A DNA stretch of 6,788 nt from an uncultured Micrococcales bacterium. GTDB taxonomy: Bacteria; Actinomycetota; Actinomycetes; Actinomycetales; Microbacteriaceae. Below are positions 1-5,958 of this stretch, one piece after another. The notes under the pieces are model-generated. The model searched no databases. It saw only the letters and a list, made by a program, of their open reading frames with translations, and was not told the origin of the DNA. The stretch lies in the NCBI GenBank assembly GCA_937919125.1, contig CALFOB010000220.1:1-6788 (forward strand), in the 5' to 3' direction. The position numbers and the translations under genes were made by a program. Position 1 is the first letter of the stretch. Each line of letters begins with the position of its first letter.

Positions 1-56
1 GCAATGACTTCTATCAGAGCGCTGCCCTGATCTTGTCGTATGATCCTACTTTTCAC
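1..56 (-). CDS. Second TadE-like pseudopilin, N-terminus only (runs off the left edge)
   Basis: Only the first 18 codons and two bases are present. From a GTG at 56-54 the frame reads MKSRIIRQDQGSALIEVI, open to the edge. The G-SALIE-V core has Gly at -1 and Glu at +5 of a type IVb prepilin peptidase site and leads into a hydrophobic stretch, as in TadE/TadF-type minor pilins. The start lies 11 nt inside the 3' end of the preceding TadE-like gene, so translation is probably coupled. A second in-frame GTG at 68-66 is an alternative start; a weak purine-rich GAGAG stretch lies upstream of the chosen one. By position it corresponds to the gene after TadE in actinobacterial Tad clusters (Rv3654c position in M. 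tuberculosis). The identity rests on a short motif plus context. Confidence 0.6.
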   Translation of the reverse strand, partial: MKSRIIRQDQGSALIEVI

Positions 57-417
57 ACGTAGCCCCACTCTCTATTGGTATCTCAATCACGTCAGGCCAA
101 AAGGTGATGTTCTTCTTGAGCTCGTGCCTAACAACAAACGAACATGCGCTTTGATTCGAACTATTAACTAGTCGTGCCTGAGGATCGAGCATTTCTTGAA
201 AGATCAGTGCTTGATCAAAAGTGACATCGGCGAGAGCTGCGAATCTCGAGATTTCATAACCAACCTGTTCTTTGACAATCGCACCTTGGTAGATGCCAAA
301 GAGGTCAATAAGTGGAAGGGTCAGAAGCGAGGCTGGTACTACTAGTAGAACAAAGTCGGAGACGGCTGAACCAGAATCACTTCTGAACTTAGATAACAAC
401 AACTTTTGAGACTGCAT
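46..417 (-). CDS. TadE-like minor pseudopilin of the Tad pilus
   Basis: Predicted membrane-anchored minor pilin, 123 residues from the ATG at 417. A short basic N-terminus (K5, K10, R12) is followed by SDSG-SAVSDF and a hydrophobic segment at about residues 19-43. Read as a type IVb prepilin site, cleavage would follow Gly16, with Asp21 at +5 where Glu is usual. The rest (about 45-123) would be outside the cell. It holds two cysteines (C92, C121) that could form a disulfide. TadE proteins are established minor pilins needed for Tad fibre assembly; their size and N-terminal pattern match. The frame stays open upstream to an ATG at 468, but that lies deep inside the pilin gene and adds 17 residues without a TadE-like character, so 417 is preferred. 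There is no clear Shine-Dalgarno at 417; the start sits inside the 3' end of the pilin gene (29-nt overlap), which suggests coupled translation. A GTG at 429 is another option. Confidence 0.72.
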   Translation of the reverse strand: MQSQKLLLSKFRSDSGSAVSDFVLLVVPASLLTLPLIDLFGIYQGAIVKEQVGYEISRFAALADVTFDQALIFQEMLDPQARLVNSSNQSACSFVVRHELKKNITFWPDVIEIPIESGATCEK

Positions 418-550
418 TGTTGAAGACACTTCGAAGCGCAGGTCCTGCGATGGCCCAAAGCAGCACAACTAAACCTGCTGTCATAAGTGTGACCAAGACC
501 CAACCAGGCACATCACCAGAATCTGACTCGAGTCGTTTCATTATTTTCAT
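389..550 (-). CDS. Small Flp-like pilin candidate (53 aa)
   Basis: This 53-residue frame is short enough to be skipped by gene callers. It begins MKIMKRLESDSGDVPGWV and is followed by a single hydrophobic segment (about residues 14-35), a GPAL turn at 36-39 and a short amphipathic tail ending KVVVI. The size, single N-terminal membrane helix and location directly after tadC and before the TadE-like gene match the pilin slot of actinobacterial Tad clusters (Rv3656c position). The GDVPGWV motif resembles small Tad-cluster peptides of other Actinobacteria as I recall them. Unlike classical Flp pilins, the residue five after Gly12 is Trp17, not Glu. The start at 550 has a strong AAGGAG site 4 nt upstream. 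An in-frame ATG at 565 overlaps the tadC stop as ATGA and would add five residues; an ATG at 541 would remove three. It probably forms the fibre subunit, but a small structural membrane protein is possible. Confidence 0.72.
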   Translation of the reverse strand: MKIMKRLESDSGDVPGWVLVTLMTAGLVVLLWAIAGPALRSVFNNAVSKVVVI

Positions 551-560
551 TTCTCTCCTT
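551..560 (-). promoter_or_regulatory. Ribosome binding site of the small pilin gene
   Basis: On the minus strand AAGGAG occupies 560-555 and is followed by AGAA and the ATG at 550. It is the strongest Shine-Dalgarno in the Tad cluster. It favours 550 over the in-frame ATG at 565, and its strength relative to the neighbours fits a highly produced pilus subunit (inference). Confidence 0.65.
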
Positions 561-561
561 C

Positions 562-1158
562 TCATAGAAAACTGCCCTGAATTAGGGCAAGGCTTGGAAA
601 TAGCGCGAACATGACCGTGATTGGCAAAATAATGAAAACCATTGGAATCATCATCTTGGTTTCATTTCTTCCAGCCATGATTAGTAACTCCGCTCGAAGA
701 GCTGATGTTGATGACTGCACGAAATCGGTCAGTAGATCTCCAAGCGCAGAGCCATTGTTGAGAGCCACCGCTAGTTTGGTTGCAAGTTCACGCACTTGCT
801 CAGACTTGGAATTGGAAACAAGTTCTTGCAGTTCTATTTGCAGGAGAGCTCCATGTTCAACTTTTCTGAGCACCTTATTGAATTCTCCAGAAACGTAGCC
901 AGTTGAACGGCTTACAGCTAGCCTCAACGCTGATTCAAGGGACTCCCCGGCACTAACTGAAAATAACAATAGAGATGCGAAGTCAGGTATCTCCATCAGT
1001 GCGCTTACTGCGCTGAACTTCCTCTTAATTGAGTTCTTTCGAAAGATTCGTTTCCTAGGTTTTAGGCGTTCAGTTAGCTTGGACTCCTTCAAATTTCCTA
1101 AGCTCAAATACAAAGCTGAAATAGCAAGAATAGATATCCCTACAGCAATGATCTGCAC
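562..1158 (-). CDS. tadC: Tad pilus platform protein TadC (T2SSF family)
   Basis: Inner-membrane platform protein that, with TadB, couples the TadA ATPase to pilus assembly. The 198 residues show an N-terminal membrane segment (about 3-20), a basic linker (about 24-48, many Lys/Arg), a cytoplasmic type II secretion F domain (about 57-165, with the typical SAGESLESAL stretch at 69-78) and a C-terminal hydrophobic region (about 169-193) beginning with the family-like MMIPMVFIILP. It is at the short end for TadC, as is usual in Actinobacteria. The start is a GTG directly after the tadB stop (TAAGTG), with AGGTG a few bases upstream. The stop overlaps a possible upstream start of the pilin gene by four bases. 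It is in the same operon as tadA and tadB. The family assignment is firm; the distinction TadC versus TadB rests on gene order. Confidence 0.85.
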   Translation of the reverse strand: MQIIAVGISILAISALYLSLGNLKESKLTERLKPRKRIFRKNSIKRKFSAVSALMEIPDFASLLLFSVSAGESLESALRLAVSRSTGYVSGEFNKVLRKVEHGALLQIELQELVSNSKSEQVRELATKLAVALNNGSALGDLLTDFVQSSTSALRAELLIMAGRNETKMMIPMVFIILPITVMFALFPSLALIQGSFL

Positions 1159-1920
1159 TTAGGCACCTAGCGTTCTTGGACGAGTCGGCAACTTGCCTAG
1201 AACCTTTATCAACCTGAAAGCAAAAAGTGAAGCCACCAGACCTATTCCAAGAACCACTAACCCACTCTCAGACTGAAAAGCAATTGCTGTCTCTGGCCTA
1301 AGACTTAGAAGCAACAAGATCAACCAAGGAGCTAAGACAGCTAATTTTGCTGTTCCAAGAACCCAGTTTTGTTTGACTTGAATTTCAGACCAGGTTGAGT
1401 TCTCTAATCGAAGTTGAAGGGACTGAGCTCTAAGAGCATTCAGATAACCTCTGCCCCCAGAACCACTTGCCAAGCGAGTGATTTCGATGAACCTATCCGC
1501 AATTGGACTAGCCAGTCGAGCTTTAAGATTGTCCAAACTATCACTGAATGGAAGACCAGAGCTCTGATCTTTCTCAAACTCCAACAAAGCCCACGAGTGC
1601 TTCGTTGGTGCTGAAGCTATCGAATCTACTAGGGCTTGCTCTAGTGTTGCGCCTGCCCAAGTAGCCGAGTGAATGGAATCAAGATACTTAGGCCACTGAG
1701 CATGAGCTTTTTGATTCTCGGACTCTACTTTGCTTTGAAAGCTTTCCAAGAGTTGGGCTGCAACACAAACACATACCGCCGATGCAATCACGATTGATTT
1801 GGTCAACAACGTAAGGATTCCTAATCCTCCTAGTAATCCAACCCCAACCAGAAAAACAAATTGAGCAGGTTGGATTCTTTGGTAACCCGCCTGCAAAAGT
1901 TTTGCTCCTAAATGTTTCAT
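1159..1920 (-). CDS. tadB: Tad pilus platform protein TadB (T2SSF family)
   Basis: Polytopic inner-membrane platform protein of the Tad pilus, thought to work with TadC as the base on which TadA drives pilin extrusion. From the ATG at 1920 it has 253 residues: two N-terminal membrane segments (about 20-40 and 42-60), a cytoplasmic T2SSF domain (about 77-185, with SATWAGATLEQAL at 85-97 and the glycine-rich ASGSGGRGYLNAL at 151-163), then membrane segments at about 190-207 and 218-237 and a basic tail. The 1920 ATG overlaps the tadA stop as ATGA, with AGAGG about 8 nt upstream. An in-frame ATG at 1938 adds six residues, but its AGGAG lies only one base before the start, so 1920 is preferred. 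The next gene, tadC, starts immediately after the stop. Confidence 0.87.
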   Translation of the reverse strand: MKHLGAKLLQAGYQRIQPAQFVFLVGVGLLGGLGILTLLTKSIVIASAVCVCVAAQLLESFQSKVESENQKAHAQWPKYLDSIHSATWAGATLEQALVDSIASAPTKHSWALLEFEKDQSSGLPFSDSLDNLKARLASPIADRFIEITRLASGSGGRGYLNALRAQSLQLRLENSTWSEIQVKQNWVLGTAKLAVLAPWLILLLLSLRPETAIAFQSESGLVVLGIGLVASLFAFRLIKVLGKLPTRPRTLGA

Positions 1921-3002
1921 AGCGGAACCTCTATCCATGCTCCTGCACCCACTGATTTGATTACCTGGGAAACTCTTCTATTGCCCTTGTTGTCCATCTG
2001 ACAATGAATCACTAGCCCGATAGTTCTATCTACTGTTTGAGAAACGAATGATGCAGGGATGTTTTCACCTGCAAGAAGAGGTAGAAGTTTCAACTTGTCC
2101 AGCGCTTCATATGCTGAGTTTGCATGGATGGTGCAGAGACCAGCAATACCTGAATTCAATGCAATCAAGAGATCCAAAGCCTCTGCCTGTCTTACTTCGC
2201 CAATAACTAATCTTGAAGGCCTCATTCTCAAAGCTTCCTTGACAAGTCTTCGAAGAGTTATTTCACCGACGCCTTCTAGGTTTGCTTGTCTTGCTTGCAT
2301 TGCAACCCAGTCCAAAAAGTTTGTCCTAATCTCAAAAGTTTCTTCAACACTGACTAAGCGATCTGTTTTCGAACCAACATCCAAAAGTGCACATAACAAG
2401 GTTGTTTTTCCAACTTGCGTAGCTCCAGAGACCAAGATGTTCAGACCTGCTCGAAACTCATTGGCAAGGACACTGGCTAGTTCAGGAGATAGCGTTCCGA
2501 GTGAAACAAGCTTCCCAAGCGTAAAGACTTGACTAGGAAACTTTCGAATGTTCACCGACCAGTGTTCTCTGGTCACGTCGGGAATTACGACGTGCAAGCG
2601 AGAGCCGTTTTGCAAAGTGGAATCTACAAAAGGTTCTGACCTGTCTAGCCGCCTACCTGATTCTCGGAGCATCCGCTCAACCACTTGACGGATGTCGAGA
2701 GCGGACAGACCCAAGTTGAGTTTTTGCTTTTGTGAGTTCTCATAGATAAACACCTGGTCTGGGGCATTGATCCAGATTTCCTCGACAGCAGGGTTGGCAA
2801 TGAGCTCATCTAGCTGTCCATAACCCGACAAAACGCTTTTGACCTCTTCAATGAGACTTGATTCTGCCAATTGGGGTAATTCATGCCCGCCTTCAAAGGC
2901 CTCATCAACAGCCTTCGAGATTGCCTGTTCTACTGACTCGGGACCAGATGAGAGCAGTGTTCTGGCTCTCTCTAAGACGATTTGGACTGTTTCTTTGGGC
3001 AT
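1917..3002 (-). CDS. tadA: Tad pilus assembly ATPase TadA (CpaF family)
   Basis: Cytoplasmic hexameric secretion ATPase (VirB11/GspE superfamily) that powers Tad pilus assembly through TadB/TadC. Its 361 residues hold an N-terminal helical domain with the family-like YGQLDELIANPAVEEIWIN at 61-79, then GRRLDRSEPFVDSTLQNGSR at 117-135. Next come Walker A GATQVGKT (193-200), an Asp-box VEETFEIR (219-226), Walker B RLVIGEV (264-270, Glu269) and the His-box TIHAN (291-295). All key ATPase motifs are intact; Q and V inside Walker A are tolerated positions. Length is normal for the shorter actinobacterial TadA proteins. It is the first gene of the cluster: upstream there is only an 85-nt gap to a divergent tRNA gene, and no ssd/tadZ-like gene precedes it. 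The ATG at 3002 has only a weak GGGTG ahead of it. It overlaps tadB by four bases. Confidence 0.95.
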   Translation of the reverse strand: MPKETVQIVLERARTLLSSGPESVEQAISKAVDEAFEGGHELPQLAESSLIEEVKSVLSGYGQLDELIANPAVEEIWINAPDQVFIYENSQKQKLNLGLSALDIRQVVERMLRESGRRLDRSEPFVDSTLQNGSRLHVVIPDVTREHWSVNIRKFPSQVFTLGKLVSLGTLSPELASVLANEFRAGLNILVSGATQVGKTTLLCALLDVGSKTDRLVSVEETFEIRTNFLDWVAMQARQANLEGVGEITLRRLVKEALRMRPSRLVIGEVRQAEALDLLIALNSGIAGLCTIHANSAYEALDKLKLLPLLAGENIPASFVSQTVDRTIGLVIHCQMDNKGNRRVSQVIKSVGAGAWIEVPL

Positions 3003-3071
3003 GCACCCATGCTTACAAATCCAAAAATAAGTTGCTCAGGTTCTCCACAGGCAAAGCTTTCATTTTTAACA

Positions 3072-3077
3072 TAGAAT
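3072..3077 (+). promoter_or_regulatory. Possible -10 box of the tRNA-Leu gene
   Basis: TAGAAT differs from TATAAT at one position and ends 10 nt before the mature tRNA start, which would give a leader of about four bases. No convincing -35 hexamer is seen 16-18 nt upstream (around 3048-3055). The 85-nt gap 3003-3087 must also hold the divergent tadA promoter. On the minus strand TTGCCT, 17 nt, CTTATT is a weak candidate for that. Confidence 0.35.
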
Positions 3078-3087
3078 AGGAAGGCTC

Positions 3088-3171
3088 GCGGGAGTGGCGA
3101 AATTGGCAGACGCACTAGATTTAGGTTCTAGCGCCTTAGGCGTGTGGGTTCAAGTCCCACCTTCCGCACCA
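3088..3171 (+). tRNA. tRNA-Leu, anticodon UAG
   Basis: A complete class II tRNA of 84 bases including an encoded CCA (3169-3171). The acceptor strands GCGGGAG (3088-3094) and CTTCCGC (3161-3167) pair over seven positions with one G-T wobble; the discriminator base is A3168, as leucyl-tRNA synthetase expects. The anticodon stem CTAGA/TCTAG encloses TTTAGGT, placing the anticodon TAG at 3122-3124. It reads CUA and, by wobble, other CUN codons. The long variable arm CGCC-TTA-GGCG (3132-3142) is typical of tRNA-Leu. The T arm is GTGGG-TTCAAGT-CCCAC (3144-3160). It stands alone, divergent from the Tad genes, with a hairpin terminator just downstream. Confidence 0.97.
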
Positions 3172-3181
3172 GCAACAAAGA

Positions 3182-3217
3182 AGCTGGCTCTTTTCCAAGA
3201 GCCGGCTTTATTTGTTT
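3182..3217 (+). terminator. Rho-independent terminator, probably bidirectional
   Basis: AGCTGGCTCTT (3182-3192), loop TTCC, then AAGAGCCGGCT (3197-3207) form an 11-bp stem with one G-T pair. On the plus strand it is followed by TTTATTTGTTT, a good U-tract for ending the tRNA-Leu transcript ten bases after its CCA. Read on the minus strand, the same stem starts directly after the S8 protease stop codon (TAA at 3210-3208) and is followed by TTCTTTGTTG, a weaker U-rich tail. It therefore probably also ends the converging protease transcript. Confidence 0.85.
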
Positions 3218-5322
3218 AACTCTTGGACTGCCCTAACGGCGGCATCCGCATCAATGATTCCAATCCCACACTCACCGGTGATGACAGTGCTGCCGTCATT
3301 CATAGTGGTCTCAATGATTTGATATTGGCAGTCCGAACTTGGACTAAAGGACTTAGTTGTGCTGCTTAGGATTTCCCAAACCTGCGTGTAGGTGAGTGTT
3401 GGTCGAATGGAATACATTAAAGCAACAACACCTGCGGCTATAGGGGAAGCCATACTGGTACCTTGCTCTGCTCCGTAAGTTGCTCTACCAGGACCTGTCT
3501 TACCATCGTTAGTAGTTGACCAGATTAGACCGCCAGCAGGTTTGTTATATCCAACACGATCGTCTCCACCAGGAGCTGAGATATCTACTCCGATGTATAG
3601 GCCTTGAGAACTCGAATAGCCCGAGTAGTTGCTGTAGTAAGAACGATCTCCAGTGAAGCCTGTAGCACCGATTGTGATATTGCCGTAACAGTTACCTGGA
3701 TATGAATTGGTTGCTAACTGATTGTCATTACCGGCTGAAGTAACGATAGTTACGTTTCTCTTTTTTGACTCATCAATTGCTAATTGAGTTGGCGAGTATG
3801 AATAGCAAGTTGAGAATGTTGATGAACCAATAGATAGGTTGATTACCTTGGCTGGATTTGGATTTTGAATAATGCCAGTTAGTTTCACTCCAAGTGCCCA
3901 GTTGATTCCCGCAGCGATATCGCTTTCTGATCCGCCTTTAGCACCGAGTACTCGAACTGGTGAAATCTTCACCCTAGGCGCAATTCCTGTGATTCCAATA
4001 TCGTTGGACTCAGCTGCAATAATTCCTGATACATGTGTTCCATGCCAAGAGCTAGGTATAGATGCGCTCTCGTAATCACCTGGGTCAGCAGGGTTAGCAT
4101 CTCTACCGTTTCCATCTCGAGCATTAGTTGAATCGGTAATCATGTCATAACCCGTTACGACATTTCCTTCTAAGTCAGGGTGCTCAGTGATACCCGTATC
4201 AAGAACAGCCACGACAATCGTTGGTGCACCCTGAGTTATCTTCCAGGCCTTTGAAGCGTTGACTCCATATGTTCCATCGAGATACCACTGGAGGTTCTTC
4301 ATAGGATCAAGTACTTCCGCCACAGGAGTTGAAGATACTGAGCCACGTTTGTTGGTTGCAGTAACGATGACTTGATAGTTCTTGCCTGCTTGAAGACCGC
4401 TCAACGTGCAAGAAACTCCGGTCGAGGAACAAGTGGCTTTAGATGAATCGGCTGCTGTTGCAGTTACCGAATAGCTGACAGGTAAACCACCGCGTTCAAC
4501 CGAACCTTGAGTCACCCAAGTTACTAGCGGCTTGGCAGAATTAATGTTTCCTGCTGTCTGCAGAACTGGTGCTTGGGGTACGGCTGTTGGCACTACTTTG
4601 GCAGCCAAAGAGTCTTTGCCTATTGCCATGTATTTTGAATTACCGGTTTTCGTAATGGTTGCAACTTTAAAGCTCGCCTGCTCACCTGGAATCAGGCCGG
4701 TAGTGACAGTTATGGATGTTTTTCTGCTCTTTGTATTACTGACAAGGACCACATACTTTTCTAAAAGTTTGTCGTATTTGCTTATCCGATAACCCCACAG
4801 GAATCCCCCGTTAAGTTTTTTAGGAGCTACCCAACTCAAGCTCACTCTGGCTTTGCTTCGGAAACTCGAAGACCATGCATCCTTTGCCGTAACTTTTGTC
4901 GGCGAAGCACTCGCTTTTAGAACCGCAACCTTTGGCGTTGCTAGGTTATATCGAGCTTTAGTTAAGAGGTGATCTAGGTAGACAGCCTCAACACTTGGGC
5001 TTTTGGCAACTTGATTCGCAATCGCGAAGGCTTCGCTCTCGGTTAGTTGCTTTTGAAATTTGGCAGTGTGAAGGCCAAGGCCAACATCAACTCCTGGCTT
5101 AACTGCTTGCCCTGCAAGGTCAAGGCCCACCTGATTGCCGAAGATGTCTATTGGGACTACGCCATCTCGATACTTGATTACAAGGCCAACAACAGGTTCA
5201 TCTTTATATGAACTCTCGCTTGAAACTTTTGCTAGCCCTGCTGATGAAACCATGGCTGTCAGATAGCTAAGAGCTAAGAGCACAACAAGTGCTAATGCTG
5301 TGAACTTGACGGCAGGTTTCAT
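3208..5322 (-). CDS. Secreted subtilisin-like serine protease (S8) with two FN3-like domains
   Basis: Exported endopeptidase of 704 residues. A Sec-type signal peptide covers about 1-28 (basic MKPAVK, then a hydrophobic core). An I9-like inhibitory propeptide follows (about 43-122, with LTESEAFAIANQVAKSPSV at 93-111). Next come two FN3-like beta domains (about 141-245 and 249-337) and the S8 catalytic domain (about 345-700). The triad is intact: Asp375 in VLDTGI, His427 in WHGTHVSG, Ser623 in GTSMASP; Asn532 in SAGND is the oxyanion residue. Six cysteines fall in close pairs (298/305, 506/545, 665/685), suggesting three disulfides and an extracellular location. There is no LPxTG motif or C-terminal membrane helix, so it is likely released or held non-covalently. 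FN3 modules in S8 enzymes more often lie C-terminal; here they sit before the catalytic domain. The start ATG at 5322 has a weak GAGTG upstream. It lies 43 nt after the acetyltransferase and may share its transcript. Substrate unknown; a nutritional or surface-processing role is inference. Confidence 0.93.
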   Translation of the reverse strand: MKPAVKFTALALVVLLALSYLTAMVSSAGLAKVSSESSYKDEPVVGLVIKYRDGVVPIDIFGNQVGLDLAGQAVKPGVDVGLGLHTAKFQKQLTESEAFAIANQVAKSPSVEAVYLDHLLTKARYNLATPKVAVLKASASPTKVTAKDAWSSSFRSKARVSLSWVAPKKLNGGFLWGYRISKYDKLLEKYVVLVSNTKSRKTSITVTTGLIPGEQASFKVATITKTGNSKYMAIGKDSLAAKVVPTAVPQAPVLQTAGNINSAKPLVTWVTQGSVERGGLPVSYSVTATAADSSKATCSSTGVSCTLSGLQAGKNYQVIVTATNKRGSVSSTPVAEVLDPMKNLQWYLDGTYGVNASKAWKITQGAPTIVVAVLDTGITEHPDLEGNVVTGYDMITDSTNARDGNGRDANPADPGDYESASIPSSWHGTHVSGIIAAESNDIGITGIAPRVKISPVRVLGAKGGSESDIAAGINWALGVKLTGIIQNPNPAKVINLSIGSSTFSTCYSYSPTQLAIDESKKRNVTIVTSAGNDNQLATNSYPGNCYGNITIGATGFTGDRSYYSNYSGYSSSQGLYIGVDISAPGGDDRVGYNKPAGGLIWSTTNDGKTGPGRATYGAEQGTSMASPIAAGVVALMYSIRPTLTYTQVWEILSSTTKSFSPSSDCQYQIIETTMNDGSTVITGECGIGIIDADAAVRAVQELNK

Positions 5323-5365
5323 ACTTTCACTCTAGGGCTCGACCCTGACAACAGGCTGAAGTTAA

Positions 5366-5944
5366 TCACAGACTTTTCTGTAAGAGAACTGTTCCTAGCC
5401 AGCGGTTGAACTTGAAGCCCACCTTCGCTAGATGCCCCTGCTTCTTGAAGCCAAATGCTTCATGTAGAGCAATAGAGGTGTCAGCACCCTTATCGCTAAT
5501 GACTGCAACGATTTCCTTTACTCCAGCAGCCTTAGATTTCTCAATAAGTTCAGCTAGGAGTCTTGTGCCTAGTCTCTTGCCGATTGCAGCAGGGCGAAGA
5601 TAAATCGTGTTCTCAACAGTTCTTCGATAGGCAGCCTTTGCTCGCCATGGGGCTACATATGCAAAGCCCAACACATTGCCTGAAGCCGATTGAGCAACAA
5701 TGAAAGGCAGACCAAGGCCATTGAGATACTCAAGCTTTTCAAGCCAGGTGTTTTCTGTGCTTTTCTCAATGTCAAAAGTCACTACTGAATTGATTACGTA
5801 GTAGTTGTAGATCTCAGTGATTTGCTTGAGGTCTTCAGGTGTGGCCGCGCGCAACTCAATAGCCTCAACGGAGATCTCTTCTTGAGCACCCTTGGACTTG
5901 AGTAACCGAACTAGTCGCCAACGTGATTCTGAATCTAGAGGCAA
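5366..5944 (-). CDS. GNAT acetyltransferase, PAT/MnaT-like
   Basis: Cytoplasmic acetyl-CoA-dependent N-acetyltransferase of 192 residues. The GNAT domain spans about 29-190 and shows PAT-subfamily features: IYNYYVINSVVTFDIE (45-60), the APWRAKAAYRRTVENTIYL segment (98-116), the P-loop region RPAAIGKRLGTRLL (117-130), and ALHEAFGFKKQGHL (159-172). Family members are often named phosphinothricin acetyltransferase, but most characterised ones act on methionine sulfone/sulfoximine or amino-acid-like amines, so the substrate is left open. In the usual R/Q-x-x-G-x-G/A motif, Ile121 and Arg124 replace the first Arg and the middle Gly. The start is a TTG at 5944 with AAGGAAG 7 nt upstream. It gives about 28 residues before the domain; a downstream TTG at codon 31 would remove them. 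Twelve bases separate it from ung, whose stop codon lies within its ribosome site, indicating one operon. Confidence 0.88.
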   Translation of the reverse strand: MPLDSESRWRLVRLLKSKGAQEEISVEAIELRAATPEDLKQITEIYNYYVINSVVTFDIEKSTENTWLEKLEYLNGLGLPFIVAQSASGNVLGFAYVAPWRAKAAYRRTVENTIYLRPAAIGKRLGTRLLAELIEKSKAAGVKEIVAVISDKGADTSIALHEAFGFKKQGHLAKVGFKFNRWLGTVLLQKSL

Positions 5945-5951
5945 ATCATCA

Positions 5952-5958
5952 CTTCCTT
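5952..5958 (-). promoter_or_regulatory. Ribosome binding site deciding the TTG start of the acetyltransferase
   Basis: AAGGAAG (minus strand, 5958-5952) overlaps the ung stop codon TAA (5959-5957) and stands 7 nt before the TTG at 5944. An in-frame stop is the ung-proximal TAA itself, so no earlier start is possible. The overlap suggests translation coupled to ung. Confidence 0.6.

Noticed and set aside
193..468. TadE-like gene starting at the ATG at 468
   Set aside because: The added 17 residues lie in the pilin coding sequence, are cysteine-containing and unlike a TadE N-terminus; the ATG at 417 gives the expected short basic leader.
611..898. Plus-strand open frame of 95 codons inside tadC
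   Set aside because: Serine/threonine-rich composition typical of antisense frames, no domain, and completely covered by tadC.
2059..2532. Plus-strand open frame of 157 codons inside tadA
   Set aside because: It lies antisense within a fully convincing tadA with all ATPase motifs, has no recognisable domain and no good ribosome site, so it is a shadow of the real gene.
3088..3217. tRNA-Leu 3' end as an integration site for a mobile island carrying the Tad genes
   Set aside because: No second copy of the tRNA 3' segment, integrase or transposase is seen in the window, and the Tad genes lie upstream of the tRNA 5' end in normal-looking composition.
3872..4792. Plus-strand frames inside the protease gene
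   Set aside because: Antisense to conserved S8 catalytic and FN3-like coding sequence; no family resemblance.
5323..5365. Small inverted repeat AGGG-CTCGA-CCCT upstream of the protease as a terminator or operator
   Set aside because: Only a 4-bp stem with no U-tract; it could occur by chance and gives no clear reason to separate the protease from the acetyltransferase transcript.
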